Of a stretch of DNA of 64,000 nucleotides, positions 12,828 to 23,790 are shown one piece after another; position 1 is the stretch's first letter; every line of letters begins with the position of its first letter. The stretch lies in NCBI GenBank assembly GCA_003117195.1, contig BDSI01000206.1, positions 1-64,000 of the forward strand, in the 5' to 3' direction. The position numbers and the translations under genes are program-made. The notes under the pieces were generated by a model. That model saw only the letters and a list, made by a program, of their open reading frames with translations, did not search any database and was not told the origin of the DNA. The DNA is from Eudorina sp. 2006-703-Eu-15 (taxonomy: Eukaryota > Chlorophyta > Chlorophyceae > Chlamydomonadales > Volvocaceae).

Positions 12828-15131
12828 GCGGCGGCGGCTGATGAGGGCCTTGGATGATGTGGAGTTGGTCACTATCGCCGCCACCCACAGCCATCCGAGG
12901 GCCATCGCGTCACCGGAGGGGGATGTGGCTCCCGGTGGTGGTGGTGGTGGTGGTGGTGGTGGTGGCGATGAGGCTGGTGATGGTGATGATGGTGGTGATG
13001 GTGATGGTGGGGGTGGGGGTGGTGCTAGGCCGCCCCCCTCCCCCCCGCGACTCTTCAGCTTCACTCCGAATGTACGGAGCCGGTGCTGCTCAGGACTGTG
13101 ATGCGGACAGTGGCAGTCGACTGACCTGAGGACAGCTCGGGGCCTGGGGCGATCTGCGGGCCTGGGGGGTGTTACCACCGATGTGACTGACTGAGGAGAA
13201 GAAGATACTAACACGCGACCACGGTGGGAACGTTAATGTGGATGTGGGGCTGTGGCGGCAGCGGGCCCCTTCCCGGTTCCCGCCCTTGGGGGGACGCGGC
13301 GAGAGCACCTCCTTCCCTCCCTGGATGTGGGAGCCGCTAGAGACCTGCCAGGGCTGTGAGGGCGGCCAGGGGCCTTCAGGGCGTTTTCAGAAGGCCCGCC
13401 CCGTCCGCGCGGAGTCCCGCCTCTTGCCCCCACACCCAACCCCCTGCCCCGTCCTGTCGGATGCGCCGGAGAAGGGCGTTGGAAGTGGGTGGGGAGGGAG
13501 GGAGGGAGGGAGGGAGCGAGCGACGGAGGCGCTGTATGTCTGGGGACGCGGCCATGGACGCGCGAGGGGGCGGCCACGGACTTGTCGAGGAGCAGAAGAA
13601 ATCGGTGTGGAGGGGCATGTGGGGCGTGTGTGTGTGGGTTGGGGAGGGGGGGAGATGACGGCAGTAGGGGGCGTGTGAGGGCGAGTTCTCCATCGGCTGG
13701 CAGCATCACGGGGACTGCTGGCGGCGGCCCTTGTCCCAATCGGGCAACCCGGTCCAGGGTCCAGGTCCCAGGTCCCCGGTCGGGCAGTTGGTTTCCCGGA
13801 GCTTCATAAGGGGTGTACGGTGCACGGTGCACCTTATGTATGGGCCGGGCCCGTATTGGGCCTCCCGACTGTATGGACGTACGGAGGTACGTACGGACGT
13901 AATTCAGGTACGGCATGTCGGGGCGGCGCAATCCGACGATGGTTACAGCGTTAAACTCCCACCCACAGTCACACACACACTCACACACCCACACAGTGTG
14001 TGGGTGTGTTCAGTTTTCTTTTACACACCCAGACACCCACACCCACATTGGGACATATGTATATCTGGAGAGAGGAGTGGATGAAGGCGGTGACCGTTGG
14101 TGGCGTGCGCGCATGAGCTCCACTGCTCTGTCGTACATGGTGTTGGTGGTGGTGGTGGTGGTGGTGGACTGGTGACAGAGGGAGGGAGGTGATGGATGAC
14201 GCTTTCGGTGATTACCTTACTTCAGTGAATTTTGCCATTTTGTGGAGGAGCTGGCGAGTCAGGACGCTATAGGTGCGGTACACCCAGGAATCAGCCGTAC
14301 ACAGGGTAACGGTAACGGTCCACCAACGGTAACGGTTGCAAGCATGCAGCTCAGCTTTACGAGCTTTACCCACCGCATAGCACAGCACCGCACAGCACAG
14401 CACCGCACAGCACTCTAGAGCACGGAGATTCAGCAACAACAGCACCACCTACCACCGCCCGCGTGCCTCCCTCCCTGTGGCAACCGTCCCGCACGCCGGC
14501 ATGTGCGGTCGCAGCCACACACACACACGCTGGACTTTGCTTCTCGCCGCTCAGTTCTCTTTTACACACACACACACACACATACACACACTCACACACA
14601 CACACACATCGCACCGGGACTCGGGTCCACCTTGTAACGGTTACTACTACTACACACCCCGCACCGCACGTGCGGGCATTTTCCTGCCCCTTGCACGTCA
14701 CACACACCTGTTCTGCCTCCCCGCCTAAACACACCGCACCGCTCCCCGGCACGGCCCAAAGCCACCCCGCACAACTCCCGCCCACCGCCACCCCAACCGC
14801 GGCAGGAGGTCCAACCCCCATAAAAGCCCAAACTGTCCGTTGTACTTGGGACGAGCGCACGCGCCGCAAGGCCGGCCACACAACGCCCGCCCCTTCCCCC
14901 CCGGGTCATCGCTCCCCTCCTTCCTCTGCCTCTCCCTCGCATCTCCCTCCTCCGCCGCCACCCCCTCCGATCCATGCGATTGTCGGACGCTAACAAAGAA
15001 AGTGGCGGCTCACGCAGTACAAATGTGTTTGAAAAGCAGACCGCAGAGACCCGTGGGCCATCGGTATCCAACCTCCAACCACCTCCCAGCTCCCGCAAGC
15101 TCCCCCTCTCAGCGTCCCCAGCCTCCCGCCC
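12766..15131. other. intergenic region between convergent RMND1-like and DUF1769 genes
   Basis: No exon was found. It contains the CAG tract, a (GGT)n tract near 12937-12964, a GGGA tract at 13492-13515, a GTAC-rich block at 13815-13915, CA/GT tracts at 13970-14050 and 14516-14610, a (GGT)n tract near 14143-14170, and repeat motifs shared with other parts of the window (14541-14580 and 14616-14650). TTACA at 14572-14576, the minus-strand TGTAA, could serve the DUF1769 gene. Confidence 0.5.
12785..12837 (+). repeat. (CAG)n then (CGG)n tract in 3' UTR
   Basis: About 13 CAG units followed by CGG units start 20 bases after the RMND1-like stop codon, so they are probably transcribed as 3' UTR. 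Confidence 0.9.
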
Positions 15132-18042
15132 TCAAGCGCCCACCTCCCCCGTCCTCATTCCCGCCGGCGCCGCCGCCGATGCGCCTTCAGCCGCTGCCGC
15201 CGCCGCCGCTGCGGCAGCTTCTGTCGTCGCCCCGGTCCCCGCCGCCGCCGCCGCCGCCACCGCCTGCCGCCAGTGGCAGACCTGCACGTGCGCCGCCACC
15301 TGGCCGGTACGGCAATCCTCAAGCAGGATCTCCAGCGGCAACCCGCCCAGGTACGGCACCAGATCCACGGAGGCTCCGAGACCCGAATGGAGCCTGTGGG
15401 CGGGCCGCCGGGGCCCGTCGGGAGCACGCCGCAGGGGCCAACAAAACAAACGGCATGATCTTAGGGTTTAGGGTTTGAATGTGAGGCAGTTTGTGTGGGA
15501 CGAATAATATAATGAAGGATAGATTATAATATACTGATCCAGTCCAGGCTGGTATTTGGCAAACTCATCTCACATACGGCAGGCGACGACTGCTGCAACC
15601 GGCCGACAAGTGATGAAGTGAGAGAGGCAGGATGGTGTCTTGCTACGGTGCCGTACGGTACCGCGCACCTGCAATCGCCGTACCCCAGGCCCTGGTCCCA
15701 GTTGTGGAACGTCCACACGTGCGCCGTGTCGAAGACGTGCGCCCGCCGGTGGTCCGTCCGACGGAAGTACTGCCGCCGCTGCGACGAGGACCAGGGCCGG
15801 CCTGCAGGCAGCAAGCAGCCCGTTTCCGTTATCCCTTACTTCCCGCGCGCGCTGGTGCCCCCCAGCAGCTCCCCTCCCTGGCTTCCCCCCGGCAGCTCAG
15901 CGGGAGCCCTTCCGTGTCCTGCGTGTGCTGGTGTCCGATGTACCCTCTCCCCCCCGCGGCCCCTCGCCTCTGCCGATCTCTGACCTCCACCCCATCACCC
16001 ACCTCCTGGGGTTCTTTTCTTTATTCAAACGAACTCACATCCTGGGTATGTCTGGGCTGTTTTCCTGTTTAAAGATTTCAACCCACCTGCCACCGAGTCC
16101 GCCAGGGGCGGCCCCATCAGCCGGGTGTTCTCCCGGGCCTCCAGCGGGTGCGGCTGCTCCCCCGGCCGGGCCACGTGGATGACGTTGGCGGTCGCCGCCA
16201 CCGGCGCCCTGACCCGTGGGTCACTGCCCGTCAGCACCAGCTCCAACCCGCCGCCGCCGCCGCCGCCACTGCGCGCCATCAGGCGGGAGACCCAGGACAG
16301 GACCGTGCTCAGCGCGAAGCCGCCGCCGCCGGTGCCGAGCCGCAGCGGCCGGCGGTAGTGGCAGCCAATGAGGAGGCGGTCGGCGGGGACGGGGCGCTTG
16401 AAGCGGCCCTGGGGGGTCGGGAGGGGCCCGTGGGTCGGTTTGACGTGACTGTGGGAGGTTGCGTGCCGTGAGGTGGCGGCGGAAAGCCGGAAGCATTCAG
16501 CGGAGAGCTGATGCGGGAAGGACCTTCATTCCGGCGCCCGTCACGCGTTACATATGTAACGCGTGACGGGCTGCACGCGAACACAACTAGGACCGCCGCG
16601 CACGCCCTTGCCTCTGGTGTACGTACGGCGCCCGCCACCTGACCCGTGGGTCTCCCCATTGGGTCGGTCAGTGCTGGGCCTGGGGATGGTTGGCACCGTT
16701 ACAACCACCATTTCTGGCTCCGTACCGACCCATGGGTCCAACTCTCACCGTTGTTTTGCAACCGTTACTACCACCACCTGCGGCTTCGGACCGACCCATG
16801 GGTCCACCTGGTACCAATCCCACCGACCCACGGGTCCATCTGGACCGCATCCGTACGAACCGAACCGACCCATGGGCCCACCTGGAGAACCAGCACGAAC
16901 CGCCGCTTGCGCCCCTCGAACAGCCCGGGCGGGGTGGTGGGCAGCCCTGGCAGGAACAGGTACATGACGCCCGAGAAGAGGTCGGTGCAGACGTGGATGG
17001 GGCGGTGGGGGTCGTTCAGGGGGAGGCCGGGGCCGGTGCCGGGGCTCGGCGGCCCGTAGCGAGCTGCCTGCGGCTCCAGGGAGGGGGTCAGGGGGACGTT
17101 GTGGACCATATCTATCTATCCCGGGCATCGGTGAATTGTGGATGGCGGCAATCGATGATGGCAAGCGCTACGTGGTGGGCCCTGGCTCCTGGGGGGAGCC
17201 GCATCAACACTCCGTGTGCCGCGCCCTCAACATGGGCACATGGGCACATGGGTACACCGTTGATCCCTTTGGGGTCCGCTGTAACGCTCATCCATTCATT
17301 CATGTGTACGGTATGCCTTGTCGGTTCCCCCTTGTAACGGTTACAGGGTTATCACTGCTGTTGGGTATGCCTGCGCTCCGATGAGGCATTCCAACGTTCA
17401 CGGGCAGCGCCCTCCCGTCTCCCCCCGGGCGCGGATGCTGCAGGGTTCAGGACGTTGGTGGAGGTGCATGCACGTGCATGAGGCTGTTGTCGTACACACC
17501 GTACACGTCGTACACGTCGTACACGGCACATACACAGTGGAGGGCCTGGGGGTCGACGCGCGCCTCACCCGGTGCTGCGGGTAGCTGCCCCCCGGCAGTA
17601 GCAGGACGGGGAAGTGGGGGCTGCGGCGGAGGGCCTCCACTACAGCCGGACAGTCGTACGGACTGCCGCGGCAGTCGGCGCCGCCGCCGCCGCTGCACAC
17701 CCGCACGACACCGCCGCCTCCGCCGCCGCCGCCGCCACCGTCTTCCTCGACGGGCTCGCCGTCGCCGCCGCCGCCGCCGCCGCGGCCGCCGCGGCCATCG
17801 GCGGCCGGGTCTTCACTGCCGTCGTCGCAATGGCAGTAGCAGGCGCACACCGCGCAACAGGCTGTTGTCGGCGACGTCGCCGCGGGCGGGCGGCGGCCTT
17901 CACAGACTCCTCCCTCGCGGCCGGCGGGAGCTGCGCCAGGGCGACCCAAGTCAGTCCCACTCCCGATCGTGCTCGCACTCACACTCGCGTTCACCCGCGC
18001 GGCGTCGGCGACGATGTGCAGCAGTCCCCACGGGCAGCCGTC
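15132..18042 (-). CDS. DUF1769-type protein of unknown function, 5' end unresolved
   Basis: Minus-strand exons 18042-17569, 17067-16882, 16408-16087, 15801-15669 and 15393-15132 join in phase. In order they read: YDCPAVVEALRRSPHFPV; then NDPHRPIHVCTDLFSG and LFEGRKRRFVLVLQ; then GRFKRPVPADRLLIG and ANVIHVARPGEQP; then RRQYFRRTD with FDTAHVWTFHNWDQ; then SVDLVPYLGGLPLEILLED. This is the pattern I know from DUF1769 proteins (N-terminal ETDLF.G and EGKKRRF, middle RRKYF and HVYTFDFY, end FDL..YLDGQPL). No reaction is known for the family. The last exon ends in an Ala/Thr/Glu-rich tail. The first listed exon is Gly-rich and the least certain; more 5' exons are likely. Confidence 0.6.
15460..15477 (+). 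repeat. two copies of plant-type telomeric heptamer TTTAGGG
   Basis: TTAGGGTTTAGGGTTTG lies just beyond the last intron-exon boundary of the DUF1769 gene on the coding strand's intron side. It is too short to be a telomere and may be chance or an interstitial remnant. Confidence 0.6.
16641..16878 (+). repeat. cluster of GACCCATGGGTC-type palindromes in intron
   Basis: Five copies of GACCCRYGGGYC lie at 16641, 16727, 16793, 16825 and 16867. The 16694-16738 and 16762-16804 segments are imperfect direct repeats (ACCGTTAC...GACCCATGGGTCC). All lie in the second intron of the DUF1769 gene. Confidence 0.8.
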
Positions 18043-19731
18043 CTGCGGTGTGTGTGTGTGTGTGTGTTTGTACGGCACCACGCAGGTATTGCATGTACGG
18101 CAGAACGAGAGGCACGCATGTACGGCAGCACAGGGGGACACCGCTGGTATGGGGCATTGCGAAGCACAGCGGGAGCGGAGACGCGCTGTCCGCCTGACTG
18201 GCTGCCGAAGCGAAGGGTGCACCGATAGACACGGAATGTAGTCGTGGTTCCAGTGGGCACCCCCAAGGATAACCCCAAAGGCCCAATCTGCCGCACCTTG
18301 GGGGCGCCGGCGGGTGAGACTGGTCCCCACCGCGCGGCCGCACCCCGGCTGGCCTGTCGCTCCTCAGTCTGCGCGGGGCATTTTGCTGCCCCGAGCGCTT
18401 TGAGCGCCAGCAGCGCGGACCTCAGGGGCATCGGGGACGTTCCACGACGACGACGACGACGACGACGACGACAACGTTCGCCGCGACACCTCGTAATGTC
18501 GCAATCCCGTCCCCAAGTTATCAAGCAGCTCACACAGCTTCCACAGCGTTGCGCGCACAGCCCTCGGATTTCTCGGATTGAGAGGCGCGGCGGAGCGTAG
18601 GCGGGCGAGGACGTGGACGAGGTGTCCGAGGGGAGACCTTGATCCACCACCACTCGAGTGGCGCGGCGCCATGAGAAGTAGCGGTGGTGGTGGGAGTGGA
18701 CACGTCAAGCCAGTCCGAGGTTCGATGGACGTGGTCAGGCGGTTCGTTGGGCGGCTGGACCGAGACGGCTCAGCGGGCGACCGGCCGGTGTCATGGAACA
18801 TGGGCGCTGCTTGACAGCCGGTTCAGCACGGACGGGCCGCGATAGGCAGCGGTCACCGTCAGTGGGTCGAGGATCCACGAGTCGCAGGGCTCTTTCCATT
18901 CAGATTGTAGGTTTTTTGTGAAGGAGATACAGGGGTGTTCGAATTGCATGCTGTGCCCAACAACGTTCAGCTCTGGTGAGTGGTGACCCTGCAGCCCTGC
19001 ACCCTGGCGACGGGTCGTTTACGGTTGGTTGTTGCTTGTGCGCGGAGTATGTCGCGACTCGCAGCAGCAATTCTGCACCGCTGTAGAGGTTGGCGATATA
19101 GTGATAGATGAGATACTTTATTCTGGAAATGACAGGCTGAACACGTATATCCACGCCGACTGCCTAATATCGCCGAAACGGATACTACTCTTTCGCATTC
19201 CTTTGTTATCAAACGCTGCAGCCCTTTGTAAATTGATTTTTACGACTATATTAATTGGTGCGAGTGATAGTGATAAATGGGCACGAAGGACAGGCAAGGA
19301 GTTAAAAACCTCGGAAAGCCGACGGGTGAGCGAGCATTTCACTGAGTCTGATACGACAACTCCGGAATTTCCTTGAACTTATTGCTCCAGCCCTGGTTGA
19401 GAAAGCGTTGCCTGCTGCACGATGACTCTGTCCGCCGCCGCCGCCGTCGTGCTGCGCATGAATTCCGCAATACGCTAAGCATAACCAGCTGGGACGCCCG
19501 TGCCCAGGCCTCGCGAGGAAAATCCGGGACGCGGCCAAGGGGCGTCCGGTGGAAAGTGACAGCCCGGCGGACGACATCCGGGAGGAAGATGACCAAGGTG
19601 AGACGTGTGAGGCTGTGCCACCTAGGATATGTCCTTAAGGATTCCGATTCCTCTCGGGATGGTCCCTCTCGTGGACGCACCCTTGGGTGGACACCCACGC
19701 CGGCTCCTCAGCGCCCGAAGGAGGGGGGTGT
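18043..19731. other. region upstream of both DUF1769 and RRP15-type genes
   Basis: The two genes are transcribed away from each other from this 1.7-kb region, so it should hold both promoters and perhaps their first exons. It includes a CGA/TCG repeat at 18440-18472, a minus-strand open frame at 18364-18672, and an AT-richer island at 18880-19400. ATGACCAAG followed by GTGAGA at 19588 could be a short first exon of the RRP15-type gene. Confidence 0.45.
18364..18672 (-). CDS. possible exon or small ORF of unknown function
   Basis: A minus-strand frame of 102 residues runs from ATG at 18672 to TGA at 18364. Its middle looks protein-like (VRATLWKLCELLDNLG, then GLRHYEV) and is followed by a run of nine serines coded by TCG. 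It could be a 5' exon of the DUF1769 gene, using a GT within GAGGTGTCG or GAGGTCCGC as donor. I do not recognise it, and its codon use is less GC3-rich than the conserved exons nearby. Confidence 0.3.
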   Translation of the reverse strand: MAPRHSSGGGSRSPLGHLVHVLARLRSAAPLNPRNPRAVRATLWKLCELLDNLGTGLRHYEVSRRTLSSSSSSSSSWNVPDAPEVRAAGAQSARGSKMPRAD

Positions 19732-22700
19732 ATGCAAAATTGGTTACATTGCCCCCCCCCCGTTGTGCGGAGGCACAAGTTAGACCTTACGTGTGCAACC
19801 CACATCAGCGATCACGCACCGCAATTCCACGGTGGCGCTGCTCGACGCCCAGTCGCGCCCGCACCGCAATTCCACGGTGGCGCCTGCTGTAGCGGTATCG
19901 GTACACCGACCGCGCTGCTCGACGCCCAGTCGCGCCCGTTTGAACAAGAGCTCAAATTCAAACCATCGGCACACACCCACACCTACCAACACGGCCTCCG
20001 CTGCCGGCCTCACACCACTCACCCCACGTCGGCGGCCCCAGAGCTGCACTTCGCTGCCGTACATAGCGGGAGCGACGACGACGTCGACGCTGGCGGCAGC
20101 AGCGGCGACGGCGAGGAGGCGGAGGGCGAGGGGGAGGACGATGACGACGATGACGATGGACTTGGCGAGGGGGATGATGATGATGATGATGAGGAGGAGC
20201 TCGGGTTGCTGCCGGACGAGTTCGGGGAAGAGGGTGCGGCCGGGCCGCCGGCGGAGTGGCGGGGGCGGGACCGGCGGGGTGGGGGCGGGACCGGCGGACT
20301 GGCGGGGGCGGGACCGGCGGACTGGCGTTGATTAAGCCGATGGGTGGATGTGCGGGTAGGGAGGGGTCGAGGGCCGAGGGCGGAGGACTGCGAGGGGGGC
20401 CCTGACCTGCCTCTGCCTCTGCCCCTGCCACCCCCACACGAATACCCAGGCGCCGACGGCGATGACGACAGCGGCGATGACGATGACGACGATGACGTCG
20501 CGGGTGGGGACGACGATGGCGGCGGAGACAGCAGCAGCGATCTGATGGCCGATGACGACGACGACGACGACGATGATGGGGACAGTGACGGCGACGGCGA
20601 CGCGGACGATGAGGAGGACGGTCGGAGGGAGGCGCGGCGGCGGTCCGGGTCGCAGGCGGGGCCCTCTGACGGCAGCGGCCCGGCTGGTGGTGGCGGCGCG
20701 GGTGGCGGTGGCGGCGGCGGCGGCCCGGGTTTCATTGAGGGCGGCAAGGGCGCCTCGTTCGCGAAGGCGTTCAACAAGCTGCTCAGCGCCAAGCCGCAGG
20801 CGAAGGCGGCGGAGCAGGGACCCATCCTCGCGGTACGGCAGCCGGAGGAGGGGGAGGAGGGGGAGGTGGAGGAGATGGGGGAGGGGGAGGGGGAGGAAGG
20901 GCAGGAGGGAGGAGGAAGGGGAGGTTGCTGGTTGCAGGAGGAGGGAGAGGTTGCAGGTTGGAGCAGAAGCACATCATCCTCATCATCCAGGGGCTGTGGA
21001 GCGGCTGTTGGCGCATCGCGTGTATCACAGGCTGTCGTGTGTCTGTGCGTTGGAAGGGGCGGTCCGAAGACCGGAGAGACCCAGCGAGTGGTCGGTCAGT
21101 CGGGTCGAGCCCTGGCCTCCGACCCCCCCCCCCCTTCCTGGCCCCTCGCCCCCGGCCCCTCGCCCCGGCCTCTGGTTGGCGTGTGACTGCGGCGCAAATC
21201 AAATGCGCAAGTGCGGACCGTAGATGAAAGCTAGATGAAAGCTAGGTTTAGCTGTGGTTGTGCGTCTTCATCTTCATCTCGTGGCAGTGCGGCCGCCATT
21301 TGCTACGGCTCCGAAACCCCGCTGCTCCCTCCTCCCTCGGTCCCCCTCGTTACCCCCTCCCTCCCGGATTACTACTTGCTCCTCCTGCCCGGTGATGATG
21401 ACGCGGCGCGTTTTGTACGGGATGTTCCTGTACGTTGTACGACGTTGTACGACAGGCCTCCAAGTCGCTTTCGAAGCGGCAGGCGGCCGAGGACGCGGAG
21501 GCGGAGGCGAAGCGGGAGGCGAAGCGCGCGCGGCTGGAACGGCGGCAGCGGGGTCACGTCAAGGTTCCCCGGAAGGGTCAGGACCCGGCGCATGACCAGT
21601 TGGAGAAACAGCTGGGCAGGCTGGCAACCAAGTGGGTGGAGCGGGGGGGGGCCGCGGGGCCAGGCAGGAGGTGGAGGCGGAAGGGGGGTGGAGGTGGAGC
21701 TGGAGGGGAAGTAGAGGTAGAGGGAGGAGGAGAGGGAGGAGGAGGAGGAGGTGGAGCTGGAGGGGAAGTAGAGGTAGAGGGAGGAGGAGAGGGAGGAGGA
21801 GGAGGTGGAGCTAGAGGGGAAGTAGAGGTAGAGGGAGGAGGAGAGGGAGGAGGAGGAGGAGGTGGAGCTGGAGGGGAAGTAGAGGTGGAGGGAGGAGGGG
21901 AGGGAGGAGAGGGTGGAGGACCGGGGGTAGGTGGCGGAGGGGAGGGAGAGGGGGGAGGGGAGGGGAGGGAGAAATGGAAATGCTGCATTCAGCAGCACAC
22001 AGGCCAGGGTGTACACGCGAGGCGAACGCGGGCATGTTGAAGGTCGGAGGCGAGGCGTCCAAGGGTGGTGGTGTGACCCTGTGGCGCTAGGGGTCGGGGG
22101 GCCTGGGGCCGCGAGGTGAGGCGGTGAGGTGAGAGGCACGTGGGTGTGTGTTTGGGGTGGGGTGGGGGCGGGAAGGCCTCGACGGCGTTGGACCGCATCG
22201 AGGGCCGTTGAATGTTCGTTTATCCGGTCATGGGGAAGACGGGGCTGACAGACCCATGGGTCGTTCGTTCGAGACCAGGTGTCGTACAGGCTTAACCCTG
22301 ATCCTCACCCTGTCCCTCACCGCACGGCCCACCGCCTCCCCGCCTCCCTCCCCGCCTCCCTCCCGCCTGCAGGGGTGTGGTGATGCTGTTCAACGCCATC
22401 GCCAACGCCCAGAAACAGGCCAAAGCGGGGTCAGCCGGCGGCGCCAAGAAGGTGACCAAGATCAACAAGGCGTCCTTCCTCGCGCAGCTCTCGGCGGCGG
22501 CGGGGACCGCCGGCGGCGCAGCCGGCGGCGGCGTCCTCGCGGCGGCCGCCGCCGCGGCCGGGCCATCGGCCGCGGCGGCGGCGGCGGCCGCTCCTGGTTG
22601 GAAGGTGCTCCAGGCAGGGTTCAGCGGGTTGTCCGGGGGCGGCAAGATGAAGGATTGGGACCGGAAGCCGACGGGGAGTGACGAGGAGGACGCCAGGGAC

Positions 22701-22769
22701 ATGGGGGCGGCGGGGATGGGCGGGGGGACGGAGTCGGAGAGCGACGGGGATGACGGCGGGGGCTGGTAG
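19732..22769 (+). CDS. RRP15: RRP15-type nucleolar protein, large-subunit ribosome biogenesis
   Basis: Exons 19732-20233, 20450-20832, 21456-21631 and 22373-22769 join in phase (about 485 residues). Family marks in order: FAKAFNKLLS followed by QGPILA, then SKSLSKRQAAED and RRQRGHVKVPRKGQDP, then QLGRLATK|GVVMLFNAIANAQ across the third junction, and near the end GWKVLQAGFSGL and KMKDWDRKPTG. Yeast Rrp15 is a pre-60S factor needed for 27S rRNA processing. The N-terminal 250 residues are very acidic, with long Asp runs, as in other RRP15 proteins but longer. An Ala/Gly-rich insert interrupts the last exon. The start is unsure: 19732 is the first ATG in the open frame, but this part contains internal sequence duplications and a short upstream exon at 19588 may be used instead. 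Confidence 0.83.
19817..19938 (+). repeat. duplicated 21-bp and 24-bp segments near the RRP15 5' end
   Basis: CACCGCAATTCCACGGTGGC occurs at 19817 and again at 19862; CTGCTCGACGCCCAGTCGCG occurs at 19838 and again at 19915. The first pair contains the inverted repeat CCACGGTGG. Confidence 0.85.
21694..21900 (+). repeat. purine minisatellite in RRP15 intron 3
   Basis: About four copies of a roughly 54-60 base unit containing GTGGAGCTGGAGGGGAAGTA and GAGGTAGAGGGAGGAGGAGA. The + strand is strongly purine-rich. Confidence 0.85.
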
Positions 22770-22867
22770 GGGGCGGGTAGGGGGCGGGTGGTATCTCGAG
22801 AGGGGTCGCCGGGTCGGGCCGCTTCCCTTGTGGCTGTAGCGTGTGTGGGTGTCGGACGACATCGCTT

Positions 22868-22976
22868 TGCAGGGGTAGGGGCAGGGGGGCAGGGGTAGGG
22901 GCAGGGGGGCAGGGTTAGGGGGGCAGGGTTAGGGGGGCAGGGTTAGGGGGCAGGGGTAGGGGCAGGGAGGCAGGGG
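22868..22976 (+). repeat. G-rich repeat of GGGGGGCAGGGTTAG / GGGGTAGGGGCAG units
   Basis: Tandem G-rich units, several with GGGTTAGGG, lie just past the RRP15 stop region. Many G-runs make G-quadruplex folding likely. Confidence 0.85.
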
Positions 22977-23736
22977 ACATGCCGGGTATAGGGCCCGTGT
23001 GTATGTGGAGAACAGCCCGGGTGGACGGACCGGCAGGCGCTGGGGACCGCAGGGTCTCGCCGGCCCCGGCCTCGCTGATTACGGTAGCGGTGTGCGGGGG
23101 TACGACAGGGTACGACAGGGTACGGGCTCATGCGTGCGCGATTGCGTGGCTGTGTGGTGTCCACTTTTGCAAGAGTGCACCACATGGTTATGATCTGGGC
23201 CCCGCGGCTGGCAGGTGGACAGGCGGTTACAGGAGAAAACCCAAACCCGGAGACGGGCGGTTTCCAGTCGGGGTGTAGCGCACTCTCGAGAGCGGGGTCA
23301 GCCCGGGGGACAGGAGGCCGGAGGGGGGAGGACGGCGTGGAATCACTCACTTGGCCGTCACCTAGATTGATATGACTACCGAGGCGCCTACGAGCTATCT
23401 GGGCCCGTTGGAACACCCGGTCGGGACTCGAGTCCACCTTGTAACGGTTACTGCTATGACTGTCGGACTCATCCGGCCGGTGCAGATGTGGTAACGGGCA
23501 GCAATGAGGGCACCACGCCCGGTCAGTCGCAACCTCCGCGAGGTCTGGCCGTATCACGCCGTACAGGACGGCAGGGGGAATGGGGAGGGACGGCGGGCGG
23601 GCGGCGGAGCGGCATCAGAGATTTGCGCTCTGTTGCTTGAATGAGTGTTGTCTTCCTGAAGGGCGACTTCCCGACGGACGAGAAGTGCGAATGCCCTTGG
23701 GAACGGAGAAGGCGGACGGAAACACGGAACATGCAG

Positions 23737-23790
23737 CGCACGGTACGGATATGCCGTGCACGGTACGGATATGCCGTGCACGGTACGGCA
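23737..23790 (+). repeat. 20-bp tandem repeat CGGTACGGATATGCCGTGCA
   Basis: Nearly three perfect copies; the unit contains CGGTACGG and GTGCAC palindromic cores. Confidence 0.9.

Noticed and set aside
15460..15477. TTTAGGG copies as an interstitial telomere
   Set aside because: Only two full copies; too short to support a telomere or a fusion site.
16556..16572. Perfect inverted repeat around CGTCACGCGTTACATATGTAACGCGTGACG as a mobile-element end
   Set aside because: A single palindrome at 16540-16569 inside an intron, with no target duplication or second end seen.
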